Source: Eubacteriales bacterium
Lineage (GTDB): Bacteria > Bacillota > Clostridia > Lachnospirales > Lachnospiraceae
Direction: 5' to 3'
DNA: 64,000 bases
NCBI GenBank assembly: GCA_030526665.1
Contig: JAUNCI010000001.1
Location: 132,895-196,894, forward strand
Positions 36,444-44,965 of the stretch are shown here, in pieces. A program made the position numbers and the translations under genes. Every line of letters starts with the position of its first letter. Position 1 is the stretch's first letter. The notes beneath the pieces are model-generated. The model was not told the DNA's origin. It made no database searches and was given only the letters and a program-made list of their open reading frames with translations.

Positions 36444-37598
36444 ATGGAAGCGTATTTCGATAACTGTGCTACGACCAGATGCTATCCGGAAGTGGTACAG
36501 ATAGTAACAAAAACAATGGTGGAGGATTATGGAAATCCTTCAGCAATGCATCTAAAAGGTGTTGAAGGCGAGAATTATGTGAAAAACAGTGCAAAAATAC
36601 TTGCCGGAATACTTAAGGTGACGGAAAAAGAAATTTTATTTACTTCAGGTGGAACAGAGTCAAATAATCTGGCACTGATTGGCGGTGCGATTGCAAATAA
36701 ACGTGCCGGTAATCATATTATTACAACTGCAGTAGAGCATGCGGCGGTCTCAGAGCCGGTACATCGTCTGGAAGAAATGGGATTTGAAGTTACGATTCTT
36801 CCGGTTGACCATAGAGGTGTGGTATCTGTAGAAGCACTTCAGGATGCACTTAGACAGGATACGATCCTTGTTTCAGTAATGTATGTAAATAATGAAATCG
36901 GATCTGTAATGCCTATAGAAACGATTGCCAAAACAGTACATGAGAAAGCACCGAAAGCGTTGTTTCATGTAGATGCCATTCAGGGGTTTGGCAAATATGC
37001 GATTTATCCAAAACGTCAGGGCATCGATCTGTTATCGGTAAGTGCACACAAGATTCATGGACCAAAGGGCGTTGGCTTTCTCTACATAAATGCAAATGCA
37101 AAAGTTCAGCCGCAGATTTTGGGCGGCGGACAGCAGGCCGGTATGCGATCCGGAACGGATAATGTGCCGGGAATCGCAGGACTTGGTGTTGCGGCAAAGA
37201 AAATGTATGATCATCTGGAAGAAAATGTTGCCAAAATGTATGCATTAAAAGCGCATATGGCCAAAGGACTTTCAGAACTTCAGGATGTAGTTATTAACGG
37301 GATGGGAATTGAGGAAGGTGCTCCACAGATTCTCAGTGTAAGTTTTCTCGGAATTCGCAGTGAGGTTCTTCTTCATACGCTGGAAGACCGTGGGATTTAT
37401 ATTTCTGCCGGCAGTGCCTGCTCAAGTCACAAACGAAAAGCCAGCAGTACATTGACTGCAATCGGGATGGAACCGGCACAGATCGAATGTACCGTACGAA
37501 TCAGCTTTTCTGAAGAAAACACAATGGAAGAGGTTGATTACTGCCTGCAGATACTTAGGGAAGTACTTCCTATTCTGCGCAGATATGCGAGAAGGTAA
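36444..37598 (+). CDS. Cysteine desulfurase (NifS/IscS-like), probable ThiI partner
   Basis: This PLP enzyme of 384 residues releases sulfur from cysteine as an enzyme persulfide. The N-terminus reads Y-F-D-N-C-A-T-T. The PLP lysine is in S-A-H-K-I-H-G-P-K-G, and the sulfur-carrying cysteine is in S-A-G-S-A-C-S-S-H-K. The next gene is thiI, as in Bacillus where NifZ feeds ThiI, so its main role is probably sulfur supply for tRNA 4-thiouridine rather than general Fe-S assembly. No iscU-like scaffold is adjacent. Confidence 0.93.
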   Translation: MEAYFDNCATTRCYPEVVQIVTKTMVEDYGNPSAMHLKGVEGENYVKNSAKILAGILKVTEKEILFTSGGTESNNLALIGGAIANKRAGNHIITTAVEHAAVSEPVHRLEEMGFEVTILPVDHRGVVSVEALQDALRQDTILVSVMYVNNEIGSVMPIETIAKTVHEKAPKALFHVDAIQGFGKYAIYPKRQGIDLLSVSAHKIHGPKGVGFLYINANAKVQPQILGGGQQAGMRSGTDNVPGIAGLGVAAKKMYDHLEENVAKMYALKAHMAKGLSELQDVVINGMGIEEGAPQILSVSFLGIRSEVLLHTLEDRGIYISAGSACSSHKRKASSTLTAIGMEPAQIECTVRISFSEENTMEEVDYCLQILREVLPILRRYARR

Positions 37599-37719
37599 AA
37601 CAGATCAGATAATAGAATGATAATAGATTAGAATATAATTTGAAAAATAATATCGAAAATACTATAGAAAGTAACTATTAATGATTGATATCAGATTAAA
37701 AAAGAACAGGAGATAGAGA

Positions 37720-38901
37720 ATGGTTTTTCATGCATTTTTGATCAAATATGCAGAAATTGCAATCAAAGGAAAAAATCGATACATGTTTGAAGATGCACTG
37801 GTAAAACAGATGCAGATCGCTCTTTCAAAAGTTGAAGGAGAGTTTACTGTTAAAAAAGAACAGGGACGAGTGTATGTATTCTGCCCGGAAGTATACGATT
37901 TTGATGATACGGTGGAAGCTCTTCTTAGAGTATTTGGTATAGTAGAAATCTGTCCGGTTGTGATTTATAAGGATAATGGTTTGGAACAAACCAAAAAAGA
38001 CGTTGTGGAGTATATGAGAAATCGCCATCCTGAATTTAAAGGAAGTATCAAAGTATATACAAGACGTGCAAAAAAATCGTATCCGATCAATTCGATGGAA
38101 GTAAGCGCACAGATTGGGGAAGCTCTTTTGAATGAATTTGAAAATCTTTCCGTTGACGTGCATAATCCGGATATGACGATCAGTGTTGAGATTCGAGATA
38201 AGATCTATGTATACACAGACAAAATCAAAGGACCGGGCGGTATGCCGATCGGAACAAATGGCAAAGCAATGCTTCTTTTGTCCGGTGGAATTGACAGCCC
38301 TGTCGCAGGGTATCTGATTTCCAAACGAGGCGTAAAACTGGAAGCGGTTTATTTCCATGCACCGCCGTATACAAGTGAACGTGCAAAACAGAAGGTGGTA
38401 GATCTGGCAAAACTGGTTGCCAAATACAGCGGACCAATTCGTTTGCATGTGGTAAACTTTACGGATATTCAGCTTTACATTTATGATCAGTGTCCGCACG
38501 AAGAACTAACGATCATTATGCGACGCTATATGATGCGTATTGCAGAACATATTGCACGAGAGGATAAATGTCTCGGTTTAATTACAGGAGAGAGTATTGG
38601 ACAGGTTGCGAGCCAGACACTGCAAAGTCTTGCTGCAACAAATGATGTCTGCACCTTGCCGGTATACCGTCCTGTAATCGGATTTGACAAACAGGAAATT
38701 GTAGAGATCTCAAAGAAAATCGATACTTTCGAAACTTCTATTCAGCCATTTGAAGATTGCTGTACAATTTTTGTTGCGAAACATCCGGTAACAAAACCAA
38801 ACTTAAAAGTAATCCGCAGATCAGAAGAAAAATTAAATGAAAAAATTGATGAACTTCTTGAAACTGCATACAAAACAATTGAAGTAATCGATATTGATTA
38901 A
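37720..38901 (+). CDS. thiI: tRNA 4-thiouridine synthase ThiI
   Basis: ThiI (393 residues) adenylates U8 of tRNA and transfers sulfur to it. It has an N-terminal NFLD and THUMP region (~1-170) and the PP-loop S-G-G-I-D-S-P-V-A-G near residue 190. The catalytic domain has I-T-G-E-S-I-G-Q-V-A-S-Q-T. The E. coli-type C-terminal rhodanese domain is absent, as usual in Gram-positives. The first residues F-L-I-K-Y-A-E-I-A-I-K-G-K-N-R are typical. Confidence 0.96.
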   Translation: MVFHAFLIKYAEIAIKGKNRYMFEDALVKQMQIALSKVEGEFTVKKEQGRVYVFCPEVYDFDDTVEALLRVFGIVEICPVVIYKDNGLEQTKKDVVEYMRNRHPEFKGSIKVYTRRAKKSYPINSMEVSAQIGEALLNEFENLSVDVHNPDMTISVEIRDKIYVYTDKIKGPGGMPIGTNGKAMLLLSGGIDSPVAGYLISKRGVKLEAVYFHAPPYTSERAKQKVVDLAKLVAKYSGPIRLHVVNFTDIQLYIYDQCPHEELTIIMRRYMMRIAEHIAREDKCLGLITGESIGQVASQTLQSLAATNDVCTLPVYRPVIGFDKQEIVEISKKIDTFETSIQPFEDCCTIFVAKHPVTKPNLKVIRRSEEKLNEKIDELLETAYKTIEVIDID

Positions 38902-38986
38902 GTAGATATTGATTAAATAGATATGTCTGAATGATATTGTTTAAAAATATTGATGACAAGGCATGAAATAAGCTAAAAATGAAAAA

Positions 38987-39013
38987 AAGAGGAACTGAAA
39001 TTCAGTTCCTCTT
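38987..39013 (+). terminator. Bidirectional terminator between thiI and the HPr-like gene
   Basis: AAGAGGAACTGA pairs perfectly with TCAGTTCCTCTT around AAT. A run of seven A residues precedes it, giving a U-run for minus-strand transcription; on the plus strand the U-run is short. Confidence 0.85.
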
Positions 39014-39030
39014 ACTTGAATCATATATTA

Positions 39031-39267
39031 TTAGTCAATTACATACTTTTCGATGATTGCCAGTACATCTTCCAGAGAAGTGCCATCTGCGTGAATATTT
39101 AAGTCGATTGGTTTGGAAAGGTCCAAACTAAAAATTCCCATAATGGATTTGGCATCGATTACGTATCTGCCGGACACTAAATCAAAGTCACAGTCGAAAC
39201 GGCTGATTTCATTAACAAAAGCCTTCACTTTATCGATGGAGTTGAGCGAAATTTTTACAGTTTTCAT
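39031..39267 (-). CDS. HPr-family protein lacking the phosphohistidine (Crh-like)
   Basis: This protein of 78 residues has the HPr fold pattern. The regulatory-serine region A-K-S-I-M-G-I-F-S-L is intact (S41 equals HPr Ser46). The G-I-H-A-R-P segment that carries the PTS phosphohistidine is missing; residues 8-18 read L-N-S-I-D-K-V-K-A-F-V. It should not pass phosphate to sugars. It could act as a Ser-phosphorylated signalling partner like Crh of Bacillus, or have another role. On the minus strand AGGAGG and a good promoter precede it. It is monocistronic. Confidence 0.8.
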   Translation of the reverse strand: MKTVKISLNSIDKVKAFVNEISRFDCDFDLVSGRYVIDAKSIMGIFSLDLSKPIDLNIHADGTSLEDVLAIIEKYVID

Positions 39268-39299
39268 CTTGATCCTCCTAACTTTCTTTGTTATGAATC

Positions 39300-39328
39300 A
39301 TATTACTCACCGTCGTATAAAAAGTCAA
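39300..39328 (-). promoter_or_regulatory. Promoter of the HPr-like gene
   Basis: On the minus strand TTGACT (39328-39323) and TAATAT (39305-39300) have a 17-base spacer, 33 bases before the start codon. Confidence 0.7.
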
Positions 39329-39483
39329 GATTTCAATGATAGAAATAAAATAAATTAATATAATCGAAAAGAATTTGGCAAAAAAATTTGAAAATAGAAG
39401 AAAATCTTCTAAATACATAGTATTAAAAAAATAATACCGAAACAATTAATAAATGAATTTAAATATAAAGGAAATAATTTATT

Positions 39484-40809
39484 ATGATGAAAAAAGTGGC
39501 ATTACATAATCTTGGATGTAAAGTAAATGCCTATGAGATAGAGGCGATGCAGCAGCTGCTGGAGCAGGCGGGATATGAAATCGTTCCATTTGAACCGGGA
39601 GCGGATGTTTATATTATCAATACCTGTACGGTAACCAATATTGCGGATCGAAAATCGCGTCAAATGCTGCATAAAGCAAAAAAAATGAATCCGGAAGCAA
39701 TCGTTGTAGCGACAGGATGTTATGTGCAGACCGGAACGACAAATCTGGATGAGGATGCCTGCGTAGATCTGATTATTGGCAATAATCAGAAAAAATCTAT
39801 TGTAGAGGCACTTAGAGAATTAGATGCAGATCCGGAGCCGCTCTCACACGTAATCGATATCAATCACACAAAAGAATATGAAGAATTGACTATCGAGAAA
39901 ACTTCAGAGCATGTGCGTGCATATATTAAGGTGCAGGATGGCTGTAATCAGTTTTGTACATACTGCATCATCCCATTTGCACGTGGACGTGTTCGCAGTC
40001 GAAGAATGAACAGCATTTTAGAAGAAATACAGAAACTTGCCAAGGCCGGATACAAAGAAGTGGTTTTGACAGGAATCCATCTGAGTTCCTATGGAACGGA
40101 TTTCACAGAAGAAAATGAGACACTTTTGACACTGATCGAGAAGGTTCATGAAATTGACGGTATCGAGCGAATTCGCCTTGGATCGCTGGAGCCTAGAATC
40201 GTAACGAAAGAGTTTGCAGAACGAATCAGTAAACTTCCGAAAATGTGTCCGCATTTCCATTTATCATTGCAGAGCGGCTGTGATGAAACCCTGAAAAGAA
40301 TGAATCGAAAATATGATAGTACAGAATATAGAGAATGTTGTGCTATACTGCGCAAATACTTTGATCTTCCGGCTTTGACAACGGATGTAATTGTTGGATT
40401 TCCGCAGGAATCTGAGGAAGAATTCGAAAAATCATATAAATTTGTTGATGAAATCAATTTTTATGAAACACATATTTTTAAATACTCTATGCGTCAGGGA
40501 ACCAAAGCGGCGGCAATGAGCGGACAGATCACAGATGCAGTGAAAAGTGCCCGAAGTGATAAAATGCTGGAACTGCATGAACGACATGCGACTTCATACG
40601 AACAGTCAATGATGGGAAAAGAACTGAAAGTTCTGCTTGAAGAGAGCATTGTTGTTGATGAAAAAGAATACTATATCGGACATAGCTGTGAATATGTGAA
40701 AGTAGCGATTGCCCAAAAAGAGCAATACAAAGTGAACGATATCGTATGTGTAAAACCGACCTCTTTTTTGAAACCTCATTTGCTTTTCGGAGAAGCTGTG
40801 GGAATTTGA
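39484..40809 (+). CDS. mtaB: tRNA (t6A37) methylthiotransferase MtaB
   Basis: This radical SAM enzyme of 441 residues converts t6A to ms2t6A at position 37 of tRNA. The N-terminal UPF0004 domain has L-G-C-K-V-N-A-Y-E, C-T-V-T-N-I-A-D and A-T-G-C-Y, giving three Cys for the auxiliary cluster. The radical SAM triad is C-N-Q-F-C-T-Y-C. A TRAM domain ends the protein. The L-G-C-K-V-N variant and overall pattern favour MtaB over MiaB. No clear promoter is visible in the AT-rich 216 bases upstream. Confidence 0.94.
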   Translation: MMKKVALHNLGCKVNAYEIEAMQQLLEQAGYEIVPFEPGADVYIINTCTVTNIADRKSRQMLHKAKKMNPEAIVVATGCYVQTGTTNLDEDACVDLIIGNNQKKSIVEALRELDADPEPLSHVIDINHTKEYEELTIEKTSEHVRAYIKVQDGCNQFCTYCIIPFARGRVRSRRMNSILEEIQKLAKAGYKEVVLTGIHLSSYGTDFTEENETLLTLIEKVHEIDGIERIRLGSLEPRIVTKEFAERISKLPKMCPHFHLSLQSGCDETLKRMNRKYDSTEYRECCAILRKYFDLPALTTDVIVGFPQESEEEFEKSYKFVDEINFYETHIFKYSMRQGTKAAAMSGQITDAVKSARSDKMLELHERHATSYEQSMMGKELKVLLEESIVVDEKEYYIGHSCEYVKVAIAQKEQYKVNDIVCVKPTSFLKPHLLFGEAVGI

Positions 40810-40876
40810 GATTGTAATTGTATCTTATTTATATTACAATAACAAAATATAATATGAATAAAAGGACGTGAGAAAC

Positions 40877-41149
40877 ATGAGTGATTTAAATTTAGGAAAC
40901 ACACAGTATTTTAAAGCAATACCGGATCAGGAATTTCAGGTTAAAGAAATTCTTGCGCATGTATATACAGCGATGGAGGAAAAAGGATACAATCCTGTCA
41001 ATCAGATCGTTGGATATATTATGTCCGGAGATCCGACTTATATTACCAGCCATAATGGTGCCAGAAGTATGATTATGAAAGTTGAACGAGATGAACTGGT
41101 AGAAGAACTTTTGAATGAATACATTCATAACAAAGCCTGGGAACGATAA
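40877..41149 (+). CDS. ireB: IreB family regulatory phosphoprotein (UPF0297)
   Basis: This protein of 90 residues is all-helical and contains the family segments T-Q-Y-F, H-V-Y-T-A-M-E-E-K-G-Y-N-P and I-S-G/M-S-G-D-P-T-Y-I-T-S-H-N-G-A-R. IreB is phosphorylated by the PASTA kinase IreK in Enterococcus and affects cephalosporin tolerance. The ATG at 40877 has AAGGA ten bases upstream; the in-frame GTG at 40868 sits in that site. It is usually followed by ruvX, which is absent here. Confidence 0.93.
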   Translation: MSDLNLGNTQYFKAIPDQEFQVKEILAHVYTAMEEKGYNPVNQIVGYIMSGDPTYITSHNGARSMIMKVERDELVEELLNEYIHNKAWER

Positions 41150-41185
41150 AAAAAGAAAGGCACATTACGTACGGTACTTATAAGC

Positions 41186-41446
41186 ATGGAAAAAATTAAA
41201 TTTTTAGCGGAAGATGGAACAACGGAAGAATTTTATGTCGAAGAGCAGACAAAAATTCGAGGAATCAGCTATTTGCTGGTATCAGATTCATTAGATGACG
41301 AAGCAACTGCATATATCATGAAGGACGTGTCAGAAGAGGATAGTGTTGACGCCTGCTATGAGATGGTAGAGGATGAGGCGGAACTGAATGCGGTTTATAA
41401 AGTCTTTGAGCAGATGATGGATGAAGTGGATTTTGAAGTAGATTAA
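41186..41446 (+). CDS. DUF1292 family protein (YrzB-like)
   Basis: This acidic protein of 86 residues matches the small DUF1292 proteins of the Bacillus yrzL-yrrK-yrzB cluster (F-L-A-E-D-G-T-T-E-E-F-Y and an acidic C-terminus). Its function is unknown. The nearest AAAGG is ~26 bases upstream of the ATG, so translation initiation may be weak or coupled. It follows ireB by 36 bases. Confidence 0.85.
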   Translation: MEKIKFLAEDGTTEEFYVEEQTKIRGISYLLVSDSLDDEATAYIMKDVSEEDSVDACYEMVEDEAELNAVYKVFEQMMDEVDFEVD

Positions 41447-41571
41447 TGGGATCGTGTAATTGATATTTGAATGCAATGCCTGTAGAACGAGTTGAGAATA
41501 CAGGTTAGTTTTGGTGCGATAAAAAAGTGCGCATCAGATATTATTTACACTGCAGCATGGAGGTGCAGTAT

Positions 41572-43467
41572 TTGAATAACGAAAAAGGTAATAAAAGCCG
41601 AAATAGCAGAAACAGCGGCAACCATGGGAATCATGGAGGCTATTCAAGCCATGTGGGTTATGGTGGAAAAAATAGAAAAGATACAAAAAACAAAAAGAAA
41701 AAATTTCAGTTTAAATCTCAGAAAAAACTGGAGATAATTCCGGAAGAGAAAAGTGCAGTATCCGGATTGAGTGAGGTTTTAACAAAGAAACATTCCTCCT
41801 CAAAATCGCAGAAAAAACTGTCGAAATTGAAAATTATTCCATTGGGTGGTTTGGAACAGATCGGAATGAATATCACCGCCTTTGAATATGAAGACAGTAT
41901 TGTGGTAGTAGACTGTGGACTCGCATTCCCGGAAGACGATATGCTGGGAATTGACCTTGTTATTCCGGATGTAACATATCTGAAGGATAATATTGAAAAA
42001 GTAAAAGGGTTTGTGATTACTCACGGACATGAGGATCATATCGGAGCGCTGCCATATATTTTAAAGGACATCAATGTACCGGTATACTCTACAAAGCTGA
42101 CATTAGGACTGATTACAAATAAATTAAAAGAACATAATCTTGTAAATTCGACAAAACTTAAGGAAGTGAAACACGGACAGGTCATCAGCCTGGGTGCATT
42201 TTCTATTGAGTTTATCAAAACAAATCACAGTATTCAGGATGCTTCCGCACTGGCAATTTATTCTCCGGTTGGAATCGTTGTGCATACCGGTGACTTTAAA
42301 GTCGATCATACACCGGTATTTGGAGATGCAATTGATCTTCAGAGATTTGCTGAAATCGGCAAAAAAGGTGTACTTGCATTAATGTGCGACAGTACAAATG
42401 CGGAAAGACCCGGTATTACGATGTCCGAACGTACGGTGGGCCGAGTATTTGACAACCTGTTCTCCGAGCATCGAAATGCGAGAATTATCATTGCAACATT
42501 TGCTTCTAATGTGGACCGTGTGCAGCAGATTATCAATACGGCGGATCGCTATGGAAGAAAGGTTGCGGTGGAAGGCCGCAGTATGGTCAATATTATTGGT
42601 GTTGCTCAGGAACTTGGCTATCTGAAAGTGCCGGACAATACGTTAATTGAAATTGATCAGGTGAAAAATTATCCGGATGATAAAGTAGTACTGATTACAA
42701 CCGGCAGTCAGGGTGAGTCAATGGCAGCCTTGTCCAGAATGGCAGCCAGTATTCACAAAAAAATACAGATTAAACCGAATGATACGATTATTTTCAGCTC
42801 TCATCCGATTCCGGGAAATGAAAAGGCCGTTTCTAAGGTCATCAATGAGTTGTATATGAAAGGTGCAAAGGTCATTTTCCAGGACGCACATGTGTCAGGA
42901 CATGCCTGCCAGGAAGAAATCAAAATAATCTATTCTCTCGTACATCCGAAATATGCGATTCCGGTACATGGAGAATATCGTCATCTGATTGCACAGAAAC
43001 AGATTGCAGAAAGCGTTGGAATACCGAAGGAAAATATTTTCATTTTGAAATCAGGAAATGTTTTGGAAATTGACGGTAAAGAAGCAATGGTGACAGGAAC
43101 TGTACAATGCGGAAGCATTCTGGTAGATGGTCTTGGTGTCGGTGACGTTGGAAATATCGTACTTCGCGATCGTCAGAAACTTGCAGAAGATGGAATTATG
43201 ATCGTAGTTATGACACTGGAACGTCATAGCAATGTTGTATTATCCGGACCGGATATTGTTTCGCGTGGTTTCGTCTATGTAAGAGAATCGGAAGGACTTA
43301 TGGAAGAAGCGCGTCAGGTGGTCGTAGAGGCATTGGATTCCTGCCTGGATAACAATATCACCGATTGGGGTAAAATTAAATCAACTGTTCGTGATGCATT
43401 GAGTGATTATGTATGGAAAAATACGAAGAGAAGTCCAATGATTTTACCTATTATTATGGAGGCATAA
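41572..43467 (+). CDS. rnj: Ribonuclease J with a basic N-terminal extension
   Basis: RNase J is a metallo-beta-lactamase/beta-CASP 5'-exonuclease and endonuclease of mRNA decay. The metal motif H-G-H-E-D-H-I-G-A, the L-G-G-L-E-Q-I-G-M-N start, the S-S-H-P-I-P-G-N-E region and the H-V-S-G-H-A motif are present. I choose a TTG start at 41572, seven bases after GGAGGT (631 residues); the GTG at 41527 lacks a ribosome site. The core starts at about residue 87. It is preceded by a ~85-residue Asn/Gly/Lys/Ser-rich extension that repeats K-S-Q-K-K-L twice. Typical RNase J is ~555 residues. ylbF follows with no gap. Confidence 0.93.
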   Translation: MNNEKGNKSRNSRNSGNHGNHGGYSSHVGYGGKNRKDTKNKKKKFQFKSQKKLEIIPEEKSAVSGLSEVLTKKHSSSKSQKKLSKLKIIPLGGLEQIGMNITAFEYEDSIVVVDCGLAFPEDDMLGIDLVIPDVTYLKDNIEKVKGFVITHGHEDHIGALPYILKDINVPVYSTKLTLGLITNKLKEHNLVNSTKLKEVKHGQVISLGAFSIEFIKTNHSIQDASALAIYSPVGIVVHTGDFKVDHTPVFGDAIDLQRFAEIGKKGVLALMCDSTNAERPGITMSERTVGRVFDNLFSEHRNARIIIATFASNVDRVQQIINTADRYGRKVAVEGRSMVNIIGVAQELGYLKVPDNTLIEIDQVKNYPDDKVVLITTGSQGESMAALSRMAASIHKKIQIKPNDTIIFSSHPIPGNEKAVSKVINELYMKGAKVIFQDAHVSGHACQEEIKIIYSLVHPKYAIPVHGEYRHLIAQKQIAESVGIPKENIFILKSGNVLEIDGKEAMVTGTVQCGSILVDGLGVGDVGNIVLRDRQKLAEDGIMIVVMTLERHSNVVLSGPDIVSRGFVYVRESEGLMEEARQVVVEALDSCLDNNITDWGKIKSTVRDALSDYVWKNTKRSPMILPIIMEA

Positions 43468-43806
43468 ATGAACGAAATCGAAAAGTGTGTAGAAGAATTG
43501 ATTCATTTAATCAAGACCAGTACTATTTATCAGGAGTACCGTTTTCAGGAAGATCGCCTTTTGGAAAATCCGGATCTTAGAGAGCGTATCGATCAGTATC
43601 GCAGTACAAACTTTGGTTTGCAGGGACAGGCGGATAAGGATTCCCTTCTGGAAATATCGGATCGACTGGTAAAAGAATCCAGAGAATTGCGTAAAGATCC
43701 GCAGGCAAATGCCTATCTGGATTCAGAGCTTGCAATCTGCAAATTGATTCAGTCCATCTGCAACCGATTAAGTGAGGAAGTTGAAATTCGTATTCCGAAT
43801 GTCTGA
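43468..43806 (+). CDS. ylbF: YlbF/YmcA family protein
   Basis: This helical protein of 112 residues is of the YlbF/YmcA (Com_YlbF) family. In Bacillus the YlbF-YmcA-YaaT complex modulates RNase Y and mRNA maturation. It starts directly after the RNase J stop (ATG at 43468), an arrangement that ties it to RNA decay. The Q-A-N-A-Y-L-D-S-E-L-A-I-C segment is characteristic. Confidence 0.85.
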   Translation: MNEIEKCVEELIHLIKTSTIYQEYRFQEDRLLENPDLRERIDQYRSTNFGLQGQADKDSLLEISDRLVKESRELRKDPQANAYLDSELAICKLIQSICNRLSEEVEIRIPNV

Positions 43807-43904
43807 AAAAGTAATATTCTCAAAAGGAATATTTAAACAGGAATCTTCGAAAATATTAATAAAATGAAAAAATATAGAATTTGTGTAGTTTGAAAGGAGC
43901 TTAT

Positions 43905-44309
43905 ATGTCTAGTACCAGAGATAAATTGGGAAGAATCGGTGTTGTTTTAGCCAGTAGTTTTTTCCGAATTGTTTTGTATGCATGTATTGTCGTAATGCTT
44001 TTTTGGGTAGGAAAAACATCATATAAATTTGGTCATGATATTTTTAATCAGAAAGCAATGAGTCCGGGAGAAGGACAGGAAATTTCCGTTGTAATTAATG
44101 AGGGAACTTCTGTTTATCAAATCGGAAAAATTCTGGAGGAAAAAGGGCTGATTGAAGATGCAAAAGTATTTGTGATTCAGGAATTCTTTTCAAACTATCA
44201 TAAGGAACTGAAACCGGGTACCTATATACTCAGTACAGCATACACTCCAACACGAATGATGGGAATTATGGCCGGAGATGCCGATCAGGAAGGGGCGTCG
44301 AATACGTGA
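43905..44309 (+). CDS. Short MltG/YceG-like membrane protein (N-terminal part only)
   Basis: This protein of 134 residues has one membrane helix at ~15-40 and then the LysM-like segment of endolytic transglycosylase MltG: V-V-I-N-E-G-T-S-V-Y-Q-I-G-K-I-L-E-E-K-G-L-I, then L-K-P-G-T-Y-I-L-S. Full MltG proteins are about 350 residues with a catalytic domain that is absent here, so it cannot be a complete transglycosylase. In Bacillus mltG (yrrL) occupies this same position before trmR. GAAAGGAG precedes the ATG at 43905. The next gene overlaps the stop (GTGA). Confidence 0.85.
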   Translation: MSSTRDKLGRIGVVLASSFFRIVLYACIVVMLFWVGKTSYKFGHDIFNQKAMSPGEGQEISVVINEGTSVYQIGKILEEKGLIEDAKVFVIQEFFSNYHKELKPGTYILSTAYTPTRMMGIMAGDADQEGASNT

Positions 44310-44965
44310 TTGTAAATGAACGAATGCGAACATTTATAAATTCGATGGATCCGGGACATACGGAATTTTTGGAAGCGCTGGAAAAAGAGGCACTGAAAGC
44401 AAATGTTCCGATTATTCGCAGAGAAATGCAGAGCTTTTTGAAAATGTTTATGGCACTGCAGAAACCACAGAAAGTTCTGGAAGTTGGAACTGCAGTAGGA
44501 TTTTCCTCTCTTTTGATGTGTGAATATGGACCTGAGGACCTGCAGCTTGTCACAATAGAAAATTACGAGGTGCGGATACCGATTGCAAAAGAAAATTTCA
44601 AAAAAGCAGGAAGAGAAAATCAAATCACATTGCTCGAAGGTGATGCGCAGCTGATATTGCAGGAACTGGAAGGTCCGTTTGATATGATATTTATGGATGC
44701 CGCAAAAGGGCAGTATATCCATTGGCTGAGGGATGTGCTTCGCTTATTACGTCCGGGCGGAGTATTGATTTCTGATAATGTTTTACAGGAGGGGGATCTG
44801 ATTGAGTCCCATTATCTTGTGGAACGAAGAAATCGTACGATTTATAAACGTATGAGAGAATATTTGTATGAACTGACACATCATCCGGAACTGGTAACCT
44901 CAATTATACCGCTGGGGGATGGAGTGACAGTGAGTGTAAAACAGAAGAACAGGAGTTTATTATGA
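44306..44965 (+). CDS. trmR: tRNA 5-hydroxyuridine O-methyltransferase (YrrM-like)
   Basis: This SAM-dependent O-methyltransferase of 219 residues has the SAM loop L-E-V-G-T-A-V-G-F-S-S, D-M-I-F-M-D-A-A-K-G-Q-Y (metal-binding Asp) and L-I-S-D-N-V-L. Family knowledge: Bacillus TrmR (YrrM) makes 5-methoxyuridine at tRNA position 34 after hydroxylation by U32 peptidase homologues. The next gene is such a homologue, which strongly supports this role over catechol methyltransferase. The start is GTG at 44306, overlapping the mltG-like stop. Confidence 0.88.
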   Translation: MIVNERMRTFINSMDPGHTEFLEALEKEALKANVPIIRREMQSFLKMFMALQKPQKVLEVGTAVGFSSLLMCEYGPEDLQLVTIENYEVRIPIAKENFKKAGRENQITLLEGDAQLILQELEGPFDMIFMDAAKGQYIHWLRDVLRLLRPGGVLISDNVLQEGDLIESHYLVERRNRTIYKRMREYLYELTHHPELVTSIIPLGDGVTVSVKQKNRSLL

